NCBI RefSeq assembly: GCF_004342885.1 | Contig: NZ_SMAB01000009.1 | Location: forward strand, 1 to 64,000 | Origin: Tepidibacillus fermentans | Lineage (GTDB): Bacteria > Bacillota > Bacilli > Tepidibacillales > Tepidibacillaceae | Length of the DNA stretch: 64,000 bases | Direction: 5' to 3' | Shown: positions 53,369 through 62,664 of the stretch, piece by piece | Layout of the letters: each line of letters begins with the position of its first letter | Numbering within the stretch: the stretch's first letter is position 1 | Position numbers and translations under genes: made by a program | The notes under the pieces: model-generated | The model's database searches: none | What the model was told of the DNA's origin: nothing | What the model saw: only the letters and a program-made list of their open reading frames with translations

Positions 53369-53995
53369 TTAAAACATCTTTGCTACACTAATTACCTGAT
53401 CCATTGCTTTTGACTTAAATTCTTCTGTACGACTTGGGTCATAGGCATGACCTTCCATATAAATCGATTGCACGTCTGTAACACCCATAAAGTTTAAGAT
53501 AGCTCGAATATACCGATCTCCCATTTCTACTTCGGTACCAGGTCCTTCAGAATAAAAACCTCCACGAGCTTGGATGTGTACAGCTTTCTTTCCGTTTAAC
53601 AAACCAATGGGACCTTGTTCTGTGTATTTAAATGTTTTCCCAGCTTGCATAATACAGTCGACATACGCACGCATCATAGGCGGAACGGAAAGATTCCATA
53701 AAGGAGTAACAAAAATATATTTGTCTGCAGCTACGAATTGATCGACCAGCTCATTCATCCGTGCTACTTTCTTTTGTTCACTTTCAGTTAAACTTTCCTG
53801 ATTTCTAAGCTTACCCCATCCAGATAAGACTTCCTCATCGATCAAAGGGATATACTCTTTATATAAATCCAAAGTAACGATTTCATCGTTTGGATTTTCC
53901 TTTTTGTACACGTTAAGGAACTCTTGACCAAGGGTTAGACTGAATGATTCATTTACTTGTTTGGGATTTGCTGTAATATATAGAACTTTTGCCAT
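53369..53995 (-). CDS. azoR: FMN-dependent NADH-azoreductase
   Basis: The 208-aa flavodoxin-fold protein has the AzoR features ITANPKQVNESFS at the N-terminus (phosphate loop), VTPLWNLSVPPMMRAYVD and IQARGGFYS. It reduces quinones and azo compounds with NADH. ATG 53995 follows AAGGAGG. Confidence 0.9.
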   Translation of the reverse strand: MAKVLYITANPKQVNESFSLTLGQEFLNVYKKENPNDEIVTLDLYKEYIPLIDEEVLSGWGKLRNQESLTESEQKKVARMNELVDQFVAADKYIFVTPLWNLSVPPMMRAYVDCIMQAGKTFKYTEQGPIGLLNGKKAVHIQARGGFYSEGPGTEVEMGDRYIRAILNFMGVTDVQSIYMEGHAYDPSRTEEFKSKAMDQVISVAKMF

Positions 53996-54183
53996 GAATA
54001 AAACCTCCTTAATTTTGATACAAAATTAGTATGAGTTACTCACACTACTTTAAACCATATTTTTCTTCTAATAAAGAAAAAAAGTTTTTGTAAGTGTAAT
54101 TTATTACTATGCTTTCTTAGATTTTAAAAAATATATGCCAATGTGATATTCTATAGGCAAAGAGTGAAACGGAGGTTATATAA

Positions 54184-54582
54184 ATGGAATTCAGATTGTC
54201 CATCGGATTAAACGGAACAAAAGAAACGATCGTATCAGAACAGAATACGGCCAAAACCTATGGAAGTGGAGCTTTAGAGGTCTTTGCTACACCAGCGATG
54301 ATTGGATTAATGGAAGGGGCAGCCATGAATGCTGTACAATCCCATCTTCCTGTTGGTTATGGTACGGTTGGTACGTGGGTAGATGTCAAGCATGCTGCAG
54401 CAACACCAATGGGAATGAAAGTCACTGCAAAAGCAGAATTAATCGAAGTGAATGGGAAACGGCTTTTGTTTCAAGTAGAAGCAAGGGATGATGTTGGGCT
54501 AATTGGTGAAGGGAAACATGAACGATATATCGTAGAAGAAGAAAAATTCTTAGCGAAAACGAACTCAAAAAGAGAAAGATAA
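54184..54582 (+). CDS. Hotdog-fold thioesterase, FlK-like
   Basis: The 132-aa protein aligns with fluoroacetyl-CoA thioesterase-type proteins: Thr36 (EVFATPAMI), Glu44 (LMEGAA) and His70 (VDVKHAAATP) sit at the places of the FlK catalytic residues Thr42, Glu50 and His76. It likely hydrolyses an acyl-CoA; the substrate is unknown. ATG follows GGAGG. Confidence 0.85.
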   Translation: MEFRLSIGLNGTKETIVSEQNTAKTYGSGALEVFATPAMIGLMEGAAMNAVQSHLPVGYGTVGTWVDVKHAAATPMGMKVTAKAELIEVNGKRLLFQVEARDDVGLIGEGKHERYIVEEEKFLAKTNSKRER

Positions 54583-54653
54583 AAATTGAAAAAGGATGGT
54601 ATGGTTAAGGGAGTTATTACTCCAAAATCTTACATTTTCTTAGGTAAACGATG

Positions 54654-54676
54654 AAAACGACCAAATTGGCCGTTCT
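54654..54676 (-). terminator. Terminator between the thioesterase and fetB
   Basis: AACGGCCA pairs with TGGTCGTT (one G-U) on the minus strand, followed by TTTTC. Confidence 0.5.
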
Positions 54677-54687
54677 TTTAGTTAACG

Positions 54688-55440
54688 TTAATACCGTTCA
54701 ATAAACTGATGTGCTTTATTAAACAATAGTCCATGGGTTAAGATCCCTAACACAATCGCAGTAATTGCTGCCGAAGAAGTGAAGGAATACATAATGAGAA
54801 TCTGATAGCGAACAGCCTCAATGGGATTAGCCCCTGCTACAATCATGCCTGTCATCATCCCTGGAAGTTGAACCAATCCTACCGTTTTCATTCCATCAAT
54901 GGTTGGTAACATCGCAGCCTTTACCGTACTTCTCATGACTGATGAAATGGCTTGTTTCGAAGTAGCTCCTAAAGCCAAATAAACTTTTATCTCTTCTCTT
55001 CTTGTGTCAATTTCCGATTTTAGCCGATTCAAAAATAATCCAGATACGACCATGGCATTACCAATAATCATTCCACTGATTGGAATCACATATTGTGGAG
55101 TGGATCCAATAATCTTTAAACCAATCAGCAATCCCATTGTCAAAATCTCTGTCAAAGTAATAGCAATTGCAATCCTCCGACCAATTCCTAGTAATCCTTT
55201 TCCCTTTTTTCTCGCATTCAATGTGGCCACAGTGATCATAACGGTTAACATCAATAGAATAAAAATCCAAGATCGAAGTCGAAAGATCGTATGTAAAACA
55301 TAACCGACAGCAATCAATTGGATAGCTGCTCGAATGGTCCCGATCATAATATCCTTTTCCAGTCCTAATCGTTGCCATACTGACAAAAATATCGATACAG
55401 CCACAAATACTAAGGTCAAAATGAGTGCAAAAGTACTCAT
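54688..55440 (-). CDS. fetB: FetB-like ABC transporter permease (UPF0014)
   Basis: The 250-aa protein has seven membrane helices and the UPF0014 motifs VGLVQLPGMMTGMIVAGANP and ARKKGKG. FetAB homologues export iron and relieve oxidative stress. The gene overlaps the ATPase gene by 4 bp (ATGA). Confidence 0.85.
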   Translation of the reverse strand: MSTFALILTLVFVAVSIFLSVWQRLGLEKDIMIGTIRAAIQLIAVGYVLHTIFRLRSWIFILLMLTVMITVATLNARKKGKGLLGIGRRIAIAITLTEILTMGLLIGLKIIGSTPQYVIPISGMIIGNAMVVSGLFLNRLKSEIDTRREEIKVYLALGATSKQAISSVMRSTVKAAMLPTIDGMKTVGLVQLPGMMTGMIVAGANPIEAVRYQILIMYSFTSSAAITAIVLGILTHGLLFNKAHQFIERY

Positions 55441-56180
55441 TGAATCTCTCCCTCCTGATCAAATGCGGTCACAATAAATTCTTTTGTTATTTCATGTTGA
55501 GGATTCTCAAAAACTTCCTCTGTTGGTCCTTGTTCCACAATTTTTCCATTCGCAATTACCCATGTATATTGGCCTACCCGTTTTGCTTGTTTCAAATTAT
55601 GGGTAACCCATAAAATGGTTTTTCTTTGCTGTTCATGCAAAACTTGAACTAATCCTTCAATTTCAAGGGAACTTGTTGGATCAAGGGATGCAGTTACTTC
55701 GTCTAATAAGAGGATTTCTGGTTTGTTGGCTAATGTTCGAGCTAAGGATACTCTTTGTTTTTGCCCACCTGACAGAGTACGAGCATCTTGATCCTTAAGC
55801 GTTTTTGGAAGAGCGACTTGTTCTAATAGGTTGTCTATTTCCTCTTCAGATAACGTTTGCCGAAATAACTTTGGACCGATTAATAGATTCTCTCTCACAG
55901 TACCAGAAAGCATCGTAGGTACTTGAAAAACCATCCCGATTTTCCTACGTAGTTCTAAGACATTCATCTCAAGATAATTTTTCCCTTTAAAACGAATAAT
56001 TCCTGAATCTGGATCCGTCATTCGATTTAGTAGGGAAAGAAAGGTACTTTTTCCTGAACCAGAGGGCCCAATAATAGTAATCAGTTCCCCGTCCATCACT
56101 TTCGCAGAAATTCCCTTTAAAATCGCGTTACCTTTATCATCGTTTTTCACAACATTTTCAATTGTAATCAATTCTTCCAT
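55437..56180 (-). CDS. fetA: FetA-like ABC transporter ATP-binding protein
   Basis: The 247-aa ATPase has Walker A GPSGSGKST, signature LSGGQKQR, Walker B EILLLDEVTASLD and the switch His in WVTHN. It drives the FetB-like permease encoded downstream. I place the start at the second of two adjacent ATG codons (56180), 5 nt after AAGGA. The symbol rests on the partner permease. Confidence 0.82.
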   Translation of the reverse strand: MEELITIENVVKNDDKGNAILKGISAKVMDGELITIIGPSGSGKSTFLSLLNRMTDPDSGIIRFKGKNYLEMNVLELRRKIGMVFQVPTMLSGTVRENLLIGPKLFRQTLSEEEIDNLLEQVALPKTLKDQDARTLSGGQKQRVSLARTLANKPEILLLDEVTASLDPTSSLEIEGLVQVLHEQQRKTILWVTHNLKQAKRVGQYTWVIANGKIVEQGPTEEVFENPQHEITKEFIVTAFDQEGEIQ

Positions 56181-56221
56181 CATTATCCTTCTTTCTTTTC
56201 TTTAACCTGTTATTAGTTCTC

Positions 56222-56692
56222 TTACTTTCTTAATGTTGCAATGAATCGATTCTCTTTTAATAATAAATCGAAGGCATCGAGGATATTTACTACGACAATA
56301 TTACTTTTTAACAGGGACGATGTCGCACACCCTTCTTTACCGATGACGGCAATAGCGATATCGGAAACTTCAAACATCCACTCATCATTAACACCGTTGC
56401 CAATGGAGATGACTCCTCGAGAATTTAAGCTTTGAATAAAGCGTTTTTTCTCTCCTAATTGATCTTCTTTTCCGATGACGTGAACGGTAACAGGTAAACC
56501 CTCACATTCCCGATGAACACTCCCATTGGTATCGGCTGTCACGACGTAAATAGTGAAAGCTTTCCCCAATTGGATCAACTTTTCCTTTATCCCCTCGATT
56601 AATTTCCCATCTTCAGCAATCGTTCCGTTAAAATCTAAAACAAGATGCTCAATTTCTAGTAATCCTCTTCCTGGAATTTGATAAGTTTTCAT
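56222..56692 (-). CDS. HAD-family phosphatase, soluble P-type-ATPase-like
   Basis: The 156-aa protein has the HAD motif I DFNGTIA (nucleophile Asp20), a Thr in VVTADT and the acidic motif GNGVNDEWMF. It matches small soluble proteins related to the catalytic domain of P-type ATPases (COG4087). Substrate unknown. ATG follows GGAGGG. It precedes the fetAB-like genes with a 40-bp gap and may be cotranscribed. Confidence 0.8.
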   Translation of the reverse strand: MKTYQIPGRGLLEIEHLVLDFNGTIAEDGKLIEGIKEKLIQLGKAFTIYVVTADTNGSVHRECEGLPVTVHVIGKEDQLGEKKRFIQSLNSRGVISIGNGVNDEWMFEVSDIAIAVIGKEGCATSSLLKSNIVVVNILDAFDLLLKENRFIATLRK

Positions 56693-56764
56693 TGATTGAC
56701 CCTCCTGAAACTTTCTTTAGTAACTATTATTGCTAATACCAATCCATGTCAGTCAAACCATTGG

Positions 56765-56795
56765 AAAAGCCGATAAGAACCAGTCCTTATCGGCT
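56765..56795 (-). terminator. Terminator of the disulfide-reductase gene
   Basis: AGCCGATAAG pairs perfectly with CTTATCGGCT, then TTTT on the minus strand. Confidence 0.7.
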
Positions 56796-56826
56796 AAAGA
56801 GTAAAGTTTTAACAATACAAGAATCT

Positions 56827-58176
56827 TTACTTCACTTTTTCTGCTACCCTTGAAGCTTGTTGAACTGGATCCCATACCCCATTAAATGGTGGAGCATAAG
56901 AGAGATCTAAGTCTTGTAACTCATCGATCTTCATTCCAAACGTAATCGCCATTGCCAATACATCGATCCGCTTATCGACACCAGCATAACCAACCACTTG
57001 TCCGCCAAGTAATGTTCGGTCATCCTTTTTAAAGATGAGCTTAATAAATAGACGTTCTGCATTCGGATAATAGGTCGCATGGTGACGGGATTTGATGGTT
57101 ACAGTCTCATAATCAATATTTAATGCTTTTGCTTCTTTTTCATTTAGACCCGTTCTTGCCATTTCCAAATCGAGAACCTTCATCACCGCGGTACCGACAA
57201 TTCCTTTAAACTCTGCATTTCTCCCACCAAGGTTAGTTCCCGCTATTCTCCCTTGTTTATTCGCTGTTGTTCCAAGTGGGATATAATCATCCTGTTGTTT
57301 TACGAGATGATAATGAGTCGCACAGTCTCCTGCTGCGTAGATATTTTCGATATTGGTTTGCATTCTAGAATTGACACGAATGGCATTTCGAGGACCTAGT
57401 TCAATACCTGCTTGTTTCGCAATTTCACTATTTGGTCGGATTCCAATAGAGATAACGACCAAATCTGCAGAGTATTCCCCTTTATCCGTGACGACGGATT
57501 GAACTCGTCCTTCTCCTTTTATTTCTTTTACTTCTTCTTGCAAGCTAACTTTGATTCCCTGTTTCTCTAACTCTGTTTTTGCGTGTTCAGCCATTTCTGG
57601 ATCAAATGATGCATTCAACTGATCGGCAATATCAATAATTTGCACTTCTTTTCCTCTTATATGGAAGGCTTCTGCCATTTCTAGACCAATATAGCCGCCA
57701 CCAATAATCACGACCTTCTGAATCTCTTTCCGTTCATCTAACCACTTGAGAATTCGGTTGGCATCTGGAATGGTTTTAAGAACTGTTACCCCATCTAAGT
57801 CTGTTCCCTTCCAAGGTGGTACAATCGCTTCACCACCTGTTGCAATCAGAAGATAATCATAGTTCGTAACCACTTCTTCTTGATTATCCAATGCTAATGC
57901 CGTAACATGATTAGAAACAGGATCAATAAAGGTTACCTCGTGCTTCAGATGAATCGTGATTTTGTACTTTTCCTCAAACTGTTCCTTTGTTCTGGCAATG
58001 AGATCCTCAGCGGTTGGTACTAATCCTGCAATATAATAAGGGAGTCCACACTGGGCATAGGAAAGGATTTCTCCTTTTTCAAAGACTACGATTTCCGCAT
58101 CAGGTTGTAATCGACGAATTTGAGTAGCTGCACTCATTCCTGCTGCATCCCCGCCAATAATCACATATTTGCTCAA
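56827..58176 (-). CDS. FAD/NAD(P)-dependent oxidoreductase, CoA-disulfide reductase-like
   Basis: The 449-aa flavoprotein has an FAD Rossmann motif (GGDAAGMSAA at 8-17), a single active Cys43 in SYAQCGLPYY as in CoA-disulfide reductases and NADH oxidases, an NAD motif GGGYIGLEMAE near 160 and a C-terminal dimerisation domain. It may reduce CoA disulfide, persulfides or O2. The start is TTG 58176 after AGGAGGAG. Confidence 0.9.
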   Translation of the reverse strand: MSKYVIIGGDAAGMSAATQIRRLQPDAEIVVFEKGEILSYAQCGLPYYIAGLVPTAEDLIARTKEQFEEKYKITIHLKHEVTFIDPVSNHVTALALDNQEEVVTNYDYLLIATGGEAIVPPWKGTDLDGVTVLKTIPDANRILKWLDERKEIQKVVIIGGGYIGLEMAEAFHIRGKEVQIIDIADQLNASFDPEMAEHAKTELEKQGIKVSLQEEVKEIKGEGRVQSVVTDKGEYSADLVVISIGIRPNSEIAKQAGIELGPRNAIRVNSRMQTNIENIYAAGDCATHYHLVKQQDDYIPLGTTANKQGRIAGTNLGGRNAEFKGIVGTAVMKVLDLEMARTGLNEKEAKALNIDYETVTIKSRHHATYYPNAERLFIKLIFKKDDRTLLGGQVVGYAGVDKRIDVLAMAITFGMKIDELQDLDLSYAPPFNGVWDPVQQASRVAEKVK

Positions 58177-58328
58177 GACCTACTCCTCCTTTTTTCATCA
58201 TGGACTAATCATATTTTTTCCAATTTTATCATACGTATGAAAGGGATACCATACCAGAGTATCTTTCTATATTCATACAGGTTCTTCTTGTGATTTTAAC
58301 CATCCTCAAGAAATGAAGTAGAAAGTCG

Positions 58329-58356
58329 AAAAGGTTCTATTCTATTAGAGCCTTTT
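58329..58356 (-). terminator. Terminator of the psiE-like gene
   Basis: AAAAGG and TCTA pair with TAGA and CCTTTT on the minus strand, overlapping the stop codon. Confidence 0.55.
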
Positions 58357-58737
58357 TCTCTCTTCTTGCTTTGTTACCACTTTTCGGACTATGAATAATA
58401 AAGTTAAAGTGATTGCGGCAATGAAATATTCTGTCGCACTTTTATATTCCAGAACGATTTTTCTCGCTAACGCAATCATTACGATATCAATAATGGCAAA
58501 TGGATTTTTACGAATCAACATAATGGCAAACTCTAAACTCACAACCAAAACAAGAAAATCACCCAATACAGTCTTCGATTGATCAATGATATTATGACTT
58601 CTTACCAGATGTAACAAATCAATGACAATATACCCACCTTCAGCAATAACCGTTAAAACCAGTATAATTGCTAAAACAATCTCAATCCATTTAATAATCC
58701 CCTCGATTTTTTCGTCAATTATTGGTAATATCCTCAT
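58345..58737 (-). CDS. PsiE-family membrane protein
   Basis: The 130-aa protein has four membrane helices and the PsiE pattern (IIDIVMIALARKIVL, LEFAIMLIRKNPF). PsiE is a phosphate-starvation-inducible protein of unknown mechanism. ATG follows GGGGAG. It is transcribed alone. Confidence 0.8.
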   Translation of the reverse strand: MRILPIIDEKIEGIIKWIEIVLAIILVLTVIAEGGYIVIDLLHLVRSHNIIDQSKTVLGDFLVLVVSLEFAIMLIRKNPFAIIDIVMIALARKIVLEYKSATEYFIAAITLTLLFIVRKVVTKQEERKRL

Positions 58738-58946
58738 AAAACTCCCCTCTCCCTATTTACCTCTACTATTCTACCGTTTGTTTGCTTTAATTATAGATAA
58801 TTTTTGTTAATTTTTGGTCAATAAAGTGTAAATATTCGGAATTAAAGTCAATTTAAAAAAAACCGGTGATTTGATTACCGACTCCTTACATTAAGGATTG
58901 CGCATTTTTATCGTGTTACACTAAAACAAAAGAAAGTCTACAGGCC

Positions 58947-58989
58947 TGTGATAAATTTCTTACTCACGAACACTTTTCCTGTTTATAAT
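58947..58989 (+). promoter_or_regulatory. Candidate Crp/Fnr-type promoter of the regulator gene
   Basis: TATAAT lies at 58984-58989. TGTGATAAATTTCTTA (from 58947) keeps one conserved half-site TGTGA, and its centre falls about 41 bp before the expected start point, suggesting autoregulation. The rest of 58738-59023 shows only a T-tailed hairpin near 58861-58880. Confidence 0.35.
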
Positions 58990-59023
58990 AAAGGCAACAA
59001 AGGTATAGATAAGGTTGGTGTCT

Positions 59024-59701
59024 ATTTTGATCGATACTCAAATGGTTCAACAGGCAAAAGAAAAGTTTCCCTATTTTCAAAAACTTTTTGACGATCCAAA
59101 TCGTCTTGCCCAATGTACATTTCAAAATATCCCTTCAGGCACATACGCATTCTTTGAAGGGGAATATTATCCTTTTGTTTCGCTCGTGCTAAGCGGTACC
59201 TTACGAGTATCTAAGATTGGAGAAAATGGAAGAGAAATCGTTCTATATCGAGTTCATCAAGGGGAGAGTTGTGTTCTTTTAATTAGCAGTGCATTATCTG
59301 GAGAAGCCTATCAAGCCAATGCATATGTGGAGGAAGACGCTGCGGTGATTCATATCCCCATATCCATTTATAAAGAAGAAATGTTACAAGTAGAGCTTGT
59401 CCAGAAATTTACTTACCAATTGTATAATCAGAGACTTGCGAATATGATGAGTATCGTTGAAGAAATTACTTTTAATCGAATGGATAAACGGCTGATTGAT
59501 TTCATTTTAAATCATACGTCTGAACAAAAGCCAATACTAGAAATCACACACGAAAAGTTAGCCCTTGAGCTTGGAACAGCTAGAGAAGTCATCAGTCGTC
59601 TGCTCAAGGATTTAGAGAAAAAAGGATATCTTCAATTAAAACGTGGGAAGATTACAATTACAAATCGAGATCAACTTGCACTTTTCCTCCAATCTATGTG
59701 A
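59024..59701 (+). CDS. Crp/Fnr-family transcriptional regulator
   Basis: The protein has an N-terminal cyclic-nucleotide-binding fold (about 25-140) and a C-terminal helix-turn-helix (LALELGTAREVISRLLKDL). It lacks the Cys cluster of Fe-S Fnr. I prefer TTG 59024 after GGTTGGTG; GTG 59015 is an alternative. A good Fnr/Crp box occurs upstream of feoAB, which could be its target. The small DUF2892 gene follows. Confidence 0.85.
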   Translation: MLIDTQMVQQAKEKFPYFQKLFDDPNRLAQCTFQNIPSGTYAFFEGEYYPFVSLVLSGTLRVSKIGENGREIVLYRVHQGESCVLLISSALSGEAYQANAYVEEDAAVIHIPISIYKEEMLQVELVQKFTYQLYNQRLANMMSIVEEITFNRMDKRLIDFILNHTSEQKPILEITHEKLALELGTAREVISRLLKDLEKKGYLQLKRGKITITNRDQLALFLQSM

Positions 59702-59770
59702 CTTCATCACAGAACTTTTTTGAATGATGATTTATTTTTTAATTATAATCATTCAAGGGAGTGTTGTAAT

Positions 59771-59953
59771 ATGAAACAAAACGTAGGAACCATTGATCGA
59801 ATCATTCGAGTCATTTTAGGAGTTATACTCCTTGCACTACTATTTACCGACATCTCTTTTCGTAATTTTGGTTGGATAGGAGTAATTCCTTTGCTAACTG
59901 GTGCAATTGGTTATTGTCCTCTCTATTCCATATTCAAAATAAAAACCAATTAA
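59771..59953 (+). CDS. DUF2892-like small membrane protein
   Basis: The 60-aa protein has the DUF2892 pattern (NVGTIDRIIRVILGV, PLLTGAIGYCPLYSIF) and two membrane helices. Such proteins often go with rhodanese or sulfur metabolism. ATG 59771 follows AAGGGAG. It ends in a strong terminator. Confidence 0.85.
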   Translation: MKQNVGTIDRIIRVILGVILLALLFTDISFRNFGWIGVIPLLTGAIGYCPLYSIFKIKTN

Positions 59954-59960
59954 GACATGA

Positions 59961-59991
59961 AAAACTCCCTTCGCATTATGAAGGGAGTTTT
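59961..59991. terminator. Terminator after the DUF2892 gene
   Basis: AAAACTCCCTTC pairs perfectly with GAAGGGAGTTTT around a 7-nt loop; works in both directions. Confidence 0.85.
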
Positions 59992-60027
59992 GTTATCGTC
60001 AGCCTCTATGTTGATCTTTCCAAAGAA

Positions 60028-61224
60028 CTAGCCCCTAATCATTTTGGAATTCGGATGTCCTTCCCTTTCGATAACCCAAATTACTAGAAAAATAAGAATG
60101 GCTAAGAACGATGCAATTGCCATATATAGATAGGTATTCAAAATGCCAAAATGTTCGTATATCCAACCACCAATCATACTACTTACAAAGCTTCCAAGAC
60201 CAAGTCCAAACGATCCATATAAAGACATTGCCGTTACTTGAACATCTGCCTCAGCTTTAGTTTTGACGAATTGTACGGCTGTTGCAAGGAACAGTCCGAT
60301 GGAAAGCCCTTGTACAAACGTTGTGACAATCACCCAAAAAACGGACGGTCCAAGCGAATAGAAAAACCATCTAATTACTGTCACAACTGCTGAAAAAATC
60401 ATCACAGGCAAAAGTCCAAACTTCGTTATCAATTTCCCACTCCATCGCATAAAGGGAACTTCACTACCAGCCGCTAATAAGAACGCTAAACCGATTCCTG
60501 TTTTCGTTCCACCTATTGATTGATAAAAGATACCAAAATAGGTATTATTCGCATTCATTGTCCCAAATAATAAAAAAGTTCCTAACAAAAACAAAGAAAA
60601 TGACGGAACTGTTAAAAGTTTCTTCATTTCTTTGAAAACATTGACCGAAAACTGACTATTCTCATCCTCCGACATCCTTTTTGTTAACGTGGCAGCAATG
60701 AATAAAGACACAGTATAGAGGTAGAAAATAATATCCGAGTGAAAATGATCAGACAGTAATCCTGCTACCCAAACAGCTACTGCAAATCCTATAGATCCCC
60801 AAAGTCGAATATCTCCATATTGGCCCCCATAGCGCTGAACAAAGTTCATCGATATATTGTCAGTAATTGGAACAACCGCACTTTGAAAGACATTCATTAG
60901 ACCTATTAGCATTAAAAAGATTAGAAATGACTGAGATATTGGAAAAAACAATGAAATGACTCCTGCGGAGATAAGTGTGATGAAAAGAACCTTTTTCTCA
61001 ATTCTATATCGATCACATAGCATTCCCCAAATCGGTTGAGTGATGATCGATACAATTGGACCAACCGACATGATCAATCCCAATTGACTTCCTGTTAAAC
61101 CTTTATCCTTAAAATAAACAGAGAGTAAAGGATATAGAGCGCCCATTCCAAAAAAATAAATATAATAAAACCCACTTAATCGTGCATATATATTCCTTCG
61201 CCCATCTAGTGCAAAATCTGTCAT
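60028..61224 (-). CDS. MFS transporter (MFS_1-like, PPP-type)
   Basis: The 398-aa protein has twelve membrane helices and fits the MFS_1_like group (GMGALYPLLSVYFKDKGLTG, LCDRYRIEKK). The substrate is unknown. I prefer ATG 61224; the frame extends to 61278 without a ribosome site. It is divergent from the FG-GAP gene. Confidence 0.82.
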   Translation of the reverse strand: MTDFALDGRRNIYARLSGFYYIYFFGMGALYPLLSVYFKDKGLTGSQLGLIMSVGPIVSIITQPIWGMLCDRYRIEKKVLFITLISAGVISLFFPISQSFLIFLMLIGLMNVFQSAVVPITDNISMNFVQRYGGQYGDIRLWGSIGFAVAVWVAGLLSDHFHSDIIFYLYTVSLFIAATLTKRMSEDENSQFSVNVFKEMKKLLTVPSFSLFLLGTFLLFGTMNANNTYFGIFYQSIGGTKTGIGLAFLLAAGSEVPFMRWSGKLITKFGLLPVMIFSAVVTVIRWFFYSLGPSVFWVIVTTFVQGLSIGLFLATAVQFVKTKAEADVQVTAMSLYGSFGLGLGSFVSSMIGGWIYEHFGILNTYLYMAIASFLAILIFLVIWVIEREGHPNSKMIRG

Positions 61225-61397
61225 TATGAATCGTTTTCCCCTTATCCCCGCTTTTTTTAGACGATAATATTGTATCATGTTTTAAATCATTCTGAGAAAA
61301 AACTAATTCATTTCTCTTTTGATAAAATGAACCATGAACCATTTCTAGGCATCTATCATACTCTAATACAAAGCCCAATTAGGGGGTGTGATTAGAG

Positions 61398-62525
61398 TTG
61401 AAAATAAGAAAAATTCAAGGTGAAAAGAATCATGATGCCTTTGGTTATTCAACAGCAATCGGAGATGTAAATGGGGATGGACAAAATGAAATCATTGTTG
61501 TGACAACCAACCAACCAGTTGGGGGATCTCTTAAAATTTACAATCATAAACTAAAACATTTAAAGTCGCTTCCACTTAGCAAGAAAAAAGTAAACACGAT
61601 TCGAATCATCACAAAAGATATCAATCGGGACCAAATCGATGAAATTATTGTTGGGATCACCTACCAAGATTTATCTGGTGAAGTAAAAGTTTTTTCTTAC
61701 AAAATGAATAAAATCTTGCTCCATCTAAAAAGTGTCGAAGAATTTGATGCCTTTGGTTTTACCATTGCTTCAGGCGATGTAGACGGTGATGGTATCCCCG
61801 ATATCATCGTTGGTGCTCCCCAACCTATACAAGATGGCAGGGGAAAAGTTTACGTATATAGTGGCAAAGACGGTTCGCTAATCCGCAAATTTTCTTCCCG
61901 TGTCCCGAGAGGAAATAGTGATTTTGGAACCTCTTTAGCAGCGGCAGATTTTAATGGTGACGGGGAAGATGAGATCATTATTGGCTCTCCTGGTAATCCA
62001 GAAGGAGAAGTATATATTTATTCTGGTAATCACGGATGGTTAATGTATAAGTTAACTGGCGATCCTGGTTTTGGGATCAATGTTCATGTTGACCAACTGG
62101 AAGAAAATGGTCTACCTATTTTATTTGTAACAACTAAGGATTTAGAAGGAAATCGAATTTCTGCTTATCAGTCACCTTACTTCTATCCCCTATTTGAATT
62201 TGACAATGATGAGGTTGATATTGGTTTTGGCGAAACAATGGCAACAGGTGATTTAGATGGAGATGGAAAAAAAGAAATTATTGTTGGTGCATTTGATTCC
62301 CCTCACAAACGAAAAAAATATGCGGGACAAGTGAATATCTATTCTAGTGAAGATGGATCTCTTCTTCATCGTTGGTATGGTATTGAAGAAAAGGATCAGT
62401 TTGGATTTTCCTTAGCTGTTGGTAAGTTAAGCGCGAATCAGAAGGATAATCTATTAATTGGTGCCCCAAGGGAAATTTTAAAGAAAAAAGGTATCGTTTA
62501 TATCGTATCTTTGGATCAAAAATAG
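61398..62525 (+). CDS. FG-GAP/VCBS beta-propeller protein
   Basis: The 375-aa protein consists of FG-GAP-type repeats with Ca-binding DxDGDG motifs: DVNGDGQNE, DVDGDGIPD, DFNGDGEDE and DLDGDGKKE. No signal peptide or anchor is visible, which is odd for a family that is usually extracellular. The start is TTG 61398 after GGGGTG. Function unknown; it may bind other proteins. Confidence 0.85.
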   Translation: MKIRKIQGEKNHDAFGYSTAIGDVNGDGQNEIIVVTTNQPVGGSLKIYNHKLKHLKSLPLSKKKVNTIRIITKDINRDQIDEIIVGITYQDLSGEVKVFSYKMNKILLHLKSVEEFDAFGFTIASGDVDGDGIPDIIVGAPQPIQDGRGKVYVYSGKDGSLIRKFSSRVPRGNSDFGTSLAAADFNGDGEDEIIIGSPGNPEGEVYIYSGNHGWLMYKLTGDPGFGINVHVDQLEENGLPILFVTTKDLEGNRISAYQSPYFYPLFEFDNDEVDIGFGETMATGDLDGDGKKEIIVGAFDSPHKRKKYAGQVNIYSSEDGSLLHRWYGIEEKDQFGFSLAVGKLSANQKDNLLIGAPREILKKKGIVYIVSLDQK

Positions 62526-62551
62526 GACTTCGTTTGAAGTTCTATTTTTTT
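62521..62551 (+). terminator. Terminator of the FG-GAP gene
   Basis: AATAGGACTTC pairs with GAAGTTCTATT (one mismatch), followed by T7, overlapping the stop codon. Confidence 0.75.
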
Positions 62552-62664
62552 AACCATGTACTTGACTTGAATTTTTTTGGTAAAAATATGAAAATGGTAG
62601 TAGATATGCTTACAAAAGGAGTAACATTGAAAAATAATCAGAAGTGAAACAAGGGGGGTTATTG

